This document shows positions 9,977 through 17,142 of a stretch of 39,843 nt of DNA, in pieces. Both the position numbers and the translations under genes were made by a program. Within the stretch, counting starts at the first letter, position 1. The number at the start of each line of letters is the position of its first letter. The stretch is from Stentor coeruleus (Eukaryota > Ciliophora > Heterotrichea > Heterotrichida > Stentoridae), in contig MPUH01000690.1 in assembly GCA_001970955.1 (NCBI GenBank), positions 1-39,843 of the forward strand, read 5' to 3'. The notes below the pieces were generated by a model, which saw nothing but the letters and a program-made list of their open reading frames with translations, was not told where the DNA came from and did no database searches.

Positions 9977-9997
9977 GATAAGTATTAAGTACTTATC
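9977..9997. repeat. inverted repeat, 8-bp arms
   Basis: Arms GATAAGTA (9977-9984) and TACTTATC (9990-9997) are exact reverse complements around a 5-nt centre. They lie 68 bp upstream of the start of the minus-strand membrane protein gene and 32 bp from a longer palindrome. Confidence 0.6.
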
Positions 9998-10029
9998 GAT
10001 AAAATTATATTTCTTTTTATAATACTATG

Positions 10030-10047
10030 GCCAGCACTAGTGCTGGC
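10030..10047. repeat. 18-bp perfect GC-rich palindrome
   Basis: GCCAGCACTAGTGCTGGC reads the same on both strands with no mismatch. It is strongly GC-rich in a very AT-rich spacer. It lies between the 3' end of the RING-H2 gene and the start of the membrane protein gene, both on the minus strand. It could be a dimeric factor site for the downstream gene or a hairpin in either transcript; the sequence cannot tell which. Confidence 0.7.
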
Positions 10048-10114
10048 TCTGATAAAAATAATCTACTTTCATAAACCTAAAACCCTTATTTTCATACAAA
10101 ATATTTACATACTA

Positions 10115-11218
10115 TTACTTAGGTACATCTATAATACTAGCCCTTTCTGGAACAGGGTGCTCAGGTTCTGGATTGAAAGGATTATTCTTACATAAAGGGC
10201 ATTTAGGATTAACCATCCTACCAACAAACCAATCTTCAATACATTTACTATGAAAAACATGCTTACAAGGTAATTTTCTTACATAAAGTTCAGCATTAAA
10301 CCTAAATTTTTTTTACTCTTCAAAACATATACAACATACTTTTTCACCAACTTCTAATAAAGCTTCTTTAAACAATTGTTTTGGGAAAAATCTTTGAATA
10401 TCTGCATCTGAAATTATTGAATTTTCTGGTAATGCTTCATAGTTTCTAGAGCGTCTTTGATAATTCGCCACAACTTGATCATAAACTCTGCTTGTGTTTC
10501 GAGCTGATTTGTATAAACGTCGACATAAAACCCCACAGCAGCCCATACAAAATATAGACACAAGGCATAAAGCGGTTATTGTTAAAGCCTTGCCTAAAAT
10601 GTTAGAATTCCCTCCTGAGTTGTCACCCCAAACTATTTTCAATCCTGAATAGTTTTTGTTTGAATTTCCTGAGTAATAAATTAACAAAAGCATATTCGTA
10701 TTCTCAAGACGCATACTATAACTAGACTTATTATCATCCCCAGTGACTCTGTTTTCTATTGACTTAGCATTAGATAAACTCATTCCTGATGCTAAATTAT
10801 ATGATTCAATAAGCAATGTTCCCCTTTCTAAACCTGAAAACTCAAATTCCAAATCAATATGATTATCAGAACTCCCAGTTAGATCAATATACCAAAAACA
10901 TAATGAAGATTTTGCTAGATTTTTTATGCTTAAAGTATCACTTTCACTATTATAAATTTTTTTCCCACAGACTGAACTAGTAGTACATTCTCTACTTGTA
11001 TATGTTATTAAATCACATTGAGATTTAACCCCTGAGTCTAATAAACAAGTATAACAATTATTATTGCAATAATCTTTAGATAAACAAATACTGTTATCGC
11101 AAGTGTTTCTGTATATGATTTACTTGATAAAAACAATTTGTTCAACTCGGCATGGGATACAACTATCGCTACAGTAATCAGCAGTTGTGATATTGAATAA
11201 ATATAAAAACCAAAACAT
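10115..11218 (-). CDS. RING-H2 transmembrane E3 ubiquitin ligase, three exons
   Basis: Joining three exons (11218-11124, 11108-10317, 10301-10115) around two 15-nt introns gives a 357-residue protein. It starts with a signal peptide (MFWFLYLFNITTA), then a Cys-rich lumenal or extracellular domain with many paired cysteines (CSDSCIPC, CYTC, CDLITYTSREC). One membrane segment (ALTITALCLVSIFCMGCC) follows, then a cytosolic tail with a C-terminal RING-H2: CCICFEEF ... LPCKHVFHSKCIEDW ... KCPLC. All eight zinc ligands in C3H2C3 order are present. This protease-associated-like ectodomain, membrane, RING layout is that of membrane E3 ligases, which recruit E2 enzymes to ubiquitinate membrane or vesicular targets. 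Without splicing the RING would be cut after its first two cysteines. It shares a 62-bp divergent promoter with the CAP/EF-hand gene. Confidence 0.9.
10302..10316 (-). other. 15-nt intron in the RING-H2 gene
   Basis: GTAAAAAAAATTTAG on the minus strand, phase 2. Removal joins GA|G (Glu) and continues the RING with FNAELYVRKLPC. Retention puts TAA in frame directly after the second Glu. Confidence 0.93.
11109..11123 (-). other. 15-nt intron in the RING-H2 gene
   Basis: GTAAATCATATACAG on the minus strand, phase 2, ending CAG rather than TAG. Removal joins the signal-peptide exon to the Cys-rich domain (FIK|NTC). Retention stops at TAA at 11120-11122. Confidence 0.88.
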
Positions 11219-11280
11219 TCTTTATATTATTTAAAGCTGGAAAATATGCTTTTGGAATATGTAAACCATTAAGTAATTAA
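11219..11280. promoter_or_regulatory. 62-bp divergent promoter region
   Basis: Only 62 bp separate the start codons of the RING-H2 gene (minus) and the CAP/EF-hand gene (plus). Both 5' UTRs and both promoters must fit here or extend into the genes. The stretch is AT-rich with a CAGCTTTAAATAATATAAAG-type sequence on the minus strand; no known motif is assigned. Confidence 0.6.
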
Positions 11281-13386
11281 ATGGCTTTGAAGATCGCTCA
11301 GCAGGTTTTGGCAGAGCTTAATCAATGTCGTGATAATCCAAAGAAGTATTCTGAAAAAATCACTAGCACATTGAAGTATTATAAAGGTAAAATATTCCAA
11401 AAACCAGGAAAAGCTCGTATGGAAACAAAGGAAGGTACAGAAAATGTTGAAGCATGCGCAAGTTATTTAAAAAGTCTAAGACCACTACAACCATTAAAAT
11501 GGAGTGATCATCTATACCTTGCAGCACAAGAACACGTTGATGATATTGGGCCAAAAGGAATTATAGGGCATAATAGTAGTAATGGTAAAGAGCCAGTAGA
11601 CAGAATTACAAATCATTGCAAATGGTCAGGAGCTTTAGGTGAAAACATTTCATATGGTCAAGCTGATCCTGAGGACATCGTCCTCAGCATGCTCATAGAC
11701 GATGGGGTTCTTGCAAGGGGTCAGCGTCTAAATATTATGAAAAGAGATCATAATTACGTCGGAATCGCAATAGGTAAACACACTGAATATGAAGTTATAT
11801 GCGTAATAATCTTTGCCGAAGAGATTAAAAATGATGATGAACCAATTATCGAAGAACATAAAAATGTTGAAATAGAAAGAATTCTTCGTAAGTACACTTT
11901 ACGTAAAATGCGAACAATTGAAGCTTTTGAAACTTTTGATATAAGGAACTATGAAAAACCAGGCCTTGGAGAAAAAAAAATCAGAGAAATAAAAGGACTT
12001 TTCGATTTCTTCGATAATGAAGAAATGGGAATGATAGACATAGATGATATAAAATCAATAGCCGACTGTGATGATCTAGAAATCAGCAACATAACAGCTT
12101 TCCAAAAAGCTTTAGAACTTGAATCTGCAGGGAAAAAATACGACTTTAACGAGTTTTTAGAGCTCATGACAGAAAAATCATCACTTTCAATGTCATATTC
12201 TCAGACTGAAATCATGGACAACTCAGTAATCTCAACATTTAACAAAAATCAAGATAAAAGCATTATAAACAAAAACCCAAATATTATAGAAAACAAAGAT
12301 ATAAGTTCTTTAGCAGATGAAGATGTTATTAACATAAAAGAATACTTTGATGCAATAGATGTTAATGGTACAGGAATTTTATCTTCAGATACATTTAAAA
12401 CTTTTATCCAAAGTAAAACATTTGATAAAAGTTCTTCTGGGATAATAGAAGCTATAATGGATATTAATCCTAATGATATAGAAGGGTCAGACTTTTCAAA
12501 TTTCCTAGTTGTACTTGCTAGAAAAGTAGGTAGTTTGAAATCATTGACATTAGGAAAAGGTGGATTTTCATCTAATATAACAGGTTCAGATATGTCAATG
12601 TCAATATCATCTGTATCTTCAAGTAAAAAAGTTATAAGAAAACCAAAACAAGATGCTTATGAAAGTCGTAAACCAATTATTCCTCAAAATGCCTTAAGTC
12701 CAAAAAACCCTTCAACTTTAAGTTCAAAAAACCCTTCAACTTTAAGTTCAAAAAACCCTTCAACTTTAAGTCCACGTAATAACCTAATCCAAACCTCAAG
12801 TCCTAAATCCCAAAACTACAGTCCAAAAAATCAAACTAAACAAGTTACAAGTCCAAAATCCCAACAAAATATCGCGAAAGGTTCAGCATTTCAACACAAC
12901 AGCAAAAAAAAATTCTCGAATTTCAACCCACAAGATTATGTAACAGATGAATTAACTAAAGAACATATTCTTGAACTTAAAGATGCTTTTGATATGTTTG
13001 ATATTGATAACACTGGGTTTATTCTTGCGAAAAGTCTTAAAGACTCTATGGAGCATCAAGGTTTCAAAAAACGTAACCCAATTATTTATAATCTAGTCCA
13101 CAGTCTTCATGTTGATAAAAAAACTAAAGTTGATTTCGCTGGGTTTGTTGATTTACTTAGTGGGAATAATGAAGAAACAAGTACAGTAGATGAGATAAGA
13201 ATGATATTCAATATTTTTGATGTAGATAAAAAAGGGTTTATAGAACTTAAAAACCTTAAAAGAATCGCAAGGGAACTTGGGGAGAGTCTTAACGAAAAAG
13301 ATCTAATGGAACTTATTCGCAAAAGTGATTTAGATGGTGATGGGAAAGTTAGCTTTGATGACTTTTATAGTATAATGACCCGTTAA
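11281..13386 (+). CDS. CAP (SCP/PR-1) domain fused to EF-hand modules
   Basis: A 701-residue protein without a signal peptide. Residues 1-185 form a CAP-superfamily domain: LAELNQCRDNPKKYSEKI, LKWSDHLYLAAQEHVDDIG, GENISYGQ and a RGQRLNIM motif. These correspond to the family's helix and GEN signatures, but the usual disulfide cysteines are absent, as expected inside the cell. Then come EF-hand-like pairs at about 230-300 and 345-410, a Ser/Pro/Asn-rich linker (440-545) with a tandem 8-residue repeat, and a centrin-like C-terminal part (560-701). Most EF loops are degenerate; only the last (DLDGDGKVSFDD) looks able to bind calcium. CAP domains in other eukaryotes are usually secreted, so this cytosolic calcium-linked arrangement is unusual. 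A cortical or contractile role is speculation. The next gene starts 58 bp after its stop. Confidence 0.9.
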   Translation: MALKIAQQVLAELNQCRDNPKKYSEKITSTLKYYKGKIFQKPGKARMETKEGTENVEACASYLKSLRPLQPLKWSDHLYLAAQEHVDDIGPKGIIGHNSSNGKEPVDRITNHCKWSGALGENISYGQADPEDIVLSMLIDDGVLARGQRLNIMKRDHNYVGIAIGKHTEYEVICVIIFAEEIKNDDEPIIEEHKNVEIERILRKYTLRKMRTIEAFETFDIRNYEKPGLGEKKIREIKGLFDFFDNEEMGMIDIDDIKSIADCDDLEISNITAFQKALELESAGKKYDFNEFLELMTEKSSLSMSYSQTEIMDNSVISTFNKNQDKSIINKNPNIIENKDISSLADEDVINIKEYFDAIDVNGTGILSSDTFKTFIQSKTFDKSSSGIIEAIMDINPNDIEGSDFSNFLVVLARKVGSLKSLTLGKGGFSSNITGSDMSMSISSVSSSKKVIRKPKQDAYESRKPIIPQNALSPKNPSTLSSKNPSTLSSKNPSTLSPRNNLIQTSSPKSQNYSPKNQTKQVTSPKSQQNIAKGSAFQHNSKKKFSNFNPQDYVTDELTKEHILELKDAFDMFDIDNTGFILAKSLKDSMEHQGFKKRNPIIYNLVHSLHVDKKTKVDFAGFVDLLSGNNEETSTVDEIRMIFNIFDVDKKGFIELKNLKRIARELGESLNEKDLMELIRKSDLDGDGKVSFDDFYSIMTR
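12697..12768 (+). repeat. 24-bp tandem repeat (3 copies) in the linker
   Basis: Three copies (12697-12720, 12721-12744, 12745-12768) differ at one base: AGTCC in the first, AGTTC in the next two. They encode S-P/S-K-N-P-S-T-L repeats and are followed by a partial copy (AGTCC). Such an array can change copy number without breaking the frame. Confidence 0.9.
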
Positions 13387-13444
13387 GTTTAGTATTGCAA
13401 AACCTTAAAAATAACTCGAAATTTCATATAAACTTTAACTATAA

Positions 13445-13882
13445 ATGGCAACAAAAGCTAAAATCCTCAAAGATGCTGAAAACCGACACCTTATTGCTGT
13501 TGTTGCAGATGAAGATACTGTTACTGGATACTTACTTACTGGTATAGGTGAACGTAATCATAAAGGTGAAACTAATTTTATTATAGTTGATGATAGCACA
13601 CCAAGTAAATCTGTAGAAGAAGCTTTTGAAAAACTCATAAACCGTCAAGATATAGCCCTTATTCTTGTTGCACAGAAAATTGCTGACTCTATGGTTAGAC
13701 ATCTTATAAGTGGACATACAAAAATGCTTCCAGTGATTCTTGAAATCCCAAGTAAAGATAAACAATATTTACCACAAAATGACCCAGAGTTAATTAAAGC
13801 TGCTAAACAACTTTATGGAGCAGATAGGGCAATACCCATGCTAGCTAAAGAGTTTGTTGAAGGTGAAGAGATAGATAGATAA
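13445..13882 (+). CDS. VMA7: V-type proton ATPase subunit F
   Basis: A 145-residue protein of the V-ATPase F (14-kDa) family, which sits in the central stalk of V1 and couples ATP hydrolysis to rotation for proton pumping into acidic vacuoles. Signatures: LIAVVADEDTVTGYLLTGIG, ETNFIIVDD, DIALILVAQKIADSMV and MLPVILEIPSKD. The C-terminal helix (ELIKAAKQLYGADRA) is also there. The start is the first ATG and gives a slightly longer N-terminus than animal or yeast proteins. It lies 58 bp downstream of the CAP/EF-hand gene and converges on the RWDD4-like gene with 34 bp between the stop codons. Confidence 0.96.
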   Translation: MATKAKILKDAENRHLIAVVADEDTVTGYLLTGIGERNHKGETNFIIVDDSTPSKSVEEAFEKLINRQDIALILVAQKIADSMVRHLISGHTKMLPVILEIPSKDKQYLPQNDPELIKAAKQLYGADRAIPMLAKEFVEGEEIDR

Positions 13883-13916
13883 TATAAAAGATTTAAAAAG
13901 CTTAGGTTTTACTTAG

Positions 13917-14418
13917 CTATGTGGATATTACATGGGATATTATGTCGATCCAGTCCCAACCTCGGAGTTTTTCTCCATTTGCATCAAGATTTTTATACAT
14001 TTTTCGCTTCTGGGATTTAGTCAATTGAGTTTTTTTCGCTTCTGAAACTGACTCTTCTGTATAATCTTGAGCTTCTATATTGAACTCTTCTGGCAAATTC
14101 CACCGGGGAAGGTTTTCTTTTACATAATCAACAACAGTAAAAGTTCCGGCACTGCCAGTAAGACTTTCAGCCTGATTTAGATTTTACAAAGGCATTGACT
14201 TCGCTTTCGATTGTTTTTCTGAGAGAACTTCGGACACGATAGTCGATTATAGAGAAAAGAAGAGCACATTCAGGGTAGCTCTCTGGCCAGATGATTTGGA
14301 TTTTTAGACTTTCCCCTTCGCTTAAGGTGAATTCGAACACTCTGTTATCTCGCTGCATCTCGGTTTCTGTGAAAATATACCCAAGAGCTTCAAGTTCTTC
14401 AAGTTGTTCATTGTTCAT
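13917..14418 (-). CDS. RWD domain protein, RWDD4-like, two exons
   Basis: Exon 1 (14418-14188, 77 codons) and exon 2 (14171-13917) joined across a 16-nt intron give 161 residues. The N-terminal RWD domain (MNNEQLEELEALGYIF, then IQIIWPESYPECALL with the family's YP motif) is followed by TFTVVDYVKENL. A basic C-terminal motif ends it: LTKSQKRKMYKN ... GWDWIDIISHV, which matches the KAQKRKL ... GWNWVDVV signature of RWDD4. RWD domains share the UBC fold but lack the catalytic Cys and mediate protein interactions. Cellular role of RWDD4 proteins is poorly known. Without the intron the frame stops right after residue 83, losing the conserved C-terminus. Confidence 0.9.
14172..14187 (-). other. 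16-nt intron in the RWDD4-like gene
   Basis: GTAAAATCTAAATCAG on the minus strand, phase 0. The 16-nt length shifts frame, and only its exact removal connects AF to AESLTGSAGTFTVVDY and the conserved GWDW motif. Confidence 0.9.
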
Positions 14419-15282
14419 TGCGATTTTGTATTAGATTTTTTTTGGAATTTATTTAGAGGGTTTTTCAGATTTGGGTGAGAAGATTGGAAGTTTTAGGTTG
14501 GATTTTGAGTGTGGAGAATATGATTGGGTGTTTGTATGAAGTTGTTTTAGATTTATTTTTAGATAGGAGTGATTATTTTTTTATGTTTATTATAAAGGTA
14601 TGGGTTATTATTTTAATAATTTATAGTAGAGCTAAAAGGTAAAAAAATATGAACTAGTTTGGGATTATAGAAAAGAGTTTTTAATCATAAATATAATAAA
14701 AGGTATTATTATTTTAGGATAGTTGAAATATATCTGAATATGTAATAAAGGTTATTTTGGTATTAATTAGAAATAATTGTTTTTTCTAATAGAATCAAGG
14801 GTATTTTTTCCTAGGAAAATCTTTTGATTATTATTATATGGATAAAATATTAAAGTTTAATGGTAAATATGATATTCTTCTAGGCAAATATCATACATTA
14901 AATAGAGCTGGGAAGTATTTAAGAGAAAAAAAGCTGGGTCTGAGAAATTTAAATAGAACTCGATAAGGTTTAAGAGGATAACAAGCTCTTATGATATGGG
15001 GAAAATATTTCTAGATATAAACATAAAGGCTTTAGGGAGAAAATTGCGACAATTGAGTTGAACTCGCTATGATCACAATCACAGAAGTGAAGAATAAAAT
15101 AACCCAGAAGAGAAGTTTATAAAAGTCTTAATTATAATCAATAACATAATCAGCATATTATAAAACTAATAACCTTTAAAAATTAACACAATATTTACCA
15201 CAAAAATATCATAAATCTTATAATAAAATTTTATCATGCCTTTACAATTTTCTCCATTACTTCCTCAATAGTTATTGTAAAA
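14419..15282. other. spacer with a short palindrome and a hairpin
   Basis: No supported gene. It holds a 14-bp perfect palindrome TTTTCCTAGGAAAA (14806-14819) and a hairpin at 14868-14895. Around 14990-15130 short stretches read like coding sequence with stops (for example RYKHKGFREKIATIELNS); this may be decayed sequence, but I cannot show it. The right end is C-rich, as expected before the plus-strand gene. Confidence 0.5.
14868..14895. repeat. 9-bp perfect hairpin
   Basis: TATGATATT (14868-14876) and AATATCATA (14887-14895) are exact reverse complements with a 10-nt loop. AT-rich arms make chance occurrence quite possible. Confidence 0.5.
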
Positions 15283-15972
15283 ATGGGCTGTGCTGCCACG
15301 AAAGACGAAATCAACAAAGAAGAGCACTGCATAATCCTAGGTGAAGAGTCTCTTTCATATACAACCAAAAACTGCAAAGATGTAGACAATATTCACCGTA
15401 AGTACTCTTTCAGTGGCAATGTCAACAACTTACAATTCTCTGAAATCTCAAAACGGCTCTATTTAGCTATATATGTATCCCCATCTGAAAAAATCCGAAA
15501 CTTTTACAACTTCTTCAAAACTGACGAAGAAAACTACTCTTTATTTTCCCTTCTTGTCTTAGGGTTATTAGTTAGTAGTGGTAATCCTATTGACAAAGCG
15601 AGAATATTATTTGAAATCGAAGATAAGCTTAGTGGGAAAATTCTATCAAGAGAAAGTGTGCAGAATCTAGCTAAAGAGATGATAACAATTAGCGTGGATT
15701 ATTTACCAAGTTTGTTTTTGACTAATGAGGAATATAAGGTTAATGAAGATAGTGTTAAAGAATATTTGAGTAAGATAAAACAGAATAAAGATAAAGCTCT
15801 TGGGTTAATGACGAAAGAGTTTATGGGAGGGGAAGCGAAAGAGATTAAGTTGGTGGATTTTTTGAATAATTTTAGAGTGGATGAGACTGCTAAGCTACTT
15901 AGGCCACATTTTATTAGAAAGTTTGTCTTGCAGAATATGAAGACTATGGAGGAGTTGACAGGAAGTAATTAA
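15283..15972 (+). CDS. MGC-type N-myristoylated protein with a degenerate EF-hand-like region
   Basis: A 229-residue protein starting MGCAATKDE, a strong N-myristoylation plus palmitoylation signal, so it is probably attached to the inner face of a membrane. Residues about 85-150 (LFSLLVLGLLVSSGNPIDKARILFEIEDKLSGKILS) have the helix-loop-helix pattern of EF-hand proteins of the NCS/calcineurin-B or TBC-associated kind. The loop lacks the acidic ligands, so calcium binding is doubtful. The C-terminus contains another helix pair (GGEAKEIKLVDFLNNF). Function is not known. Codon usage drifts from C-richer at the 5' end to G-richer at the 3' end, and a cytosine-free tract follows the gene. Confidence 0.8.
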   Translation: MGCAATKDEINKEEHCIILGEESLSYTTKNCKDVDNIHRKYSFSGNVNNLQFSEISKRLYLAIYVSPSEKIRNFYNFFKTDEENYSLFSLLVLGLLVSSGNPIDKARILFEIEDKLSGKILSRESVQNLAKEMITISVDYLPSLFLTNEEYKVNEDSVKEYLSKIKQNKDKALGLMTKEFMGGEAKEIKLVDFLNNFRVDETAKLLRPHFIRKFVLQNMKTMEELTGSN

Positions 15973-16859
15973 GTGAATAGTTTATGAGTAGGATTTGGAT
16001 TATGGAAAGTATTAAATGATGTTTTGATAGGTTTATGTTGTAGAAAGTGAGAATTTTAAGGTTGATAAGAAAGGAGGATTAGTTAAAGGGAGGATGAAAG
16101 AAAAATTAGATGGGTGGATGAGGATGATGAAGATTATGTGATAAGTGAATTTTTTAATGAGAGGATAAGGTTTATGTTATGAGTTTAGGATGATTTTTTG
16201 ATATGGTTAGGATTTTACTTTTGTCAATTTATAAACTGGGATTTTAGTTTGGAGATAGGCTAGGATGTTGTGATTTTTATGGGTGGATAATTTTGATATT
16301 ATGATGGGTGGTTTAAAGCTAGGAAAAAATTAGGAAATATAAAACTTTTAAGATCATCGAAAACATATTCTAGGCTTTAGGGCGATTTTCACAGGCATAA
16401 TTGGAAATTTTCCCGACCGTCTGAATGGTGAAATTAACCTTTAGGTGTTTGCCAACTACAAAAAAAGTTTATCTCAGCCAATAAACAAAATTTATAAATC
16501 TTTAAAAGACATCCTCTGCCTAGACTATCATCGAAAAATTATTAAAATTCAAAGGTGCGTGTATCATATACTCAGATTCTATGACTCAGGCTGATATTCA
16601 CGGAGAAACCTCTCTACAGCAACAATCATCACTAAAATTTCTTTTCACACATATTTATTATAATCAGTTTCCATATTCTTTTTTCTTTACCTAAAAACTT
16701 TAACCTAAATTCTAATAGAAAATGAAACAAAGCGGTTTTTAACTTTTTTAAAGCCTTTAAAAGACTAATTTTATAAACAAAAATCTCATCATTATAAATA
16801 AGATATAAACATACTCTAATAATAAAAATCCAATAGCCCAAGGACATTTTAAAATAACC
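15973..16859. other. spacer with a cytosine-free tract and a GC-richer island
   Basis: The plus strand has no C from 15960 to 16217. The part 16370-16460 is GC-richer than its surroundings and contains pairable segments (TTTCAC at 16387-16392 with GTGAAA at 16428-16433). A second GC-richer patch lies at 16550-16625. No ORF is convincing; small open frames at 16632-16960 on the minus strand are AT-rich and overlap the end of the next gene. Confidence 0.5.
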
Positions 16860-17123
16860 CTAATTCCCTTCAGAAGGTAGAATATTTTCAGTACCTCCTG
16901 TAGAACATATAGGAATATTAGAGTTTCCCCCAAATCTAGGAGAGTTGATAACATAATCAATTGACCTTTGTCTAGTTTCTTTTAATCTAAATGGTGAAGG
17001 AAAGTTTTGTTCTGTAAGTTGACTTTCTTGCATCTTAGAAACCTTGATAACTGTTTCTGAAGGTTCTTTTGGATCTTCATCTATTATACAACACTTACAA
17101 AGCGATACTAAAATCATCCTCAT
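16860..17123 (-). CDS. small Cys-rich-start protein, unknown function
   Basis: An 87-residue ORF beginning MRMILVSLCKCCIIDEDPKE. The CKCC cluster near the N-terminus, after a short hydrophobic stretch, could be palmitoylated and anchor the protein. The rest is Ser/Pro-rich and disordered (NFPSPFRLKETRQRS, INSPRFGG), with S-P sites that kinases might use. It starts only 19 bp after the stop of the kinase gene on the same strand and in another frame, so it either uses a promoter inside the kinase gene's 3' end or shares its transcript. No intron of the local type joins the two. It could be a false ORF, but the composition is protein-like. Confidence 0.55.
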   Translation of the reverse strand: MRMILVSLCKCCIIDEDPKEPSETVIKVSKMQESQLTEQNFPSPFRLKETRQRSIDYVINSPRFGGNSNIPICSTGGTENILPSEGN

Positions 17124-17142
17124 AATTTTAATAATTATTAAA

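Noticed and set aside
14990-15130. Coding-like pieces with stops in a spacer
   Set aside because: Too short and interrupted to call a pseudogene without a homologue.
16570-16635. C/D-box-like pattern on the minus strand (GTGATGA at 16626-16632, CTGA at 16586-16589 and 16572-16575)
   Set aside because: The two CTGA boxes are only 10 nt apart, no terminal stem is visible, and no guide match to rRNA can be tested here.
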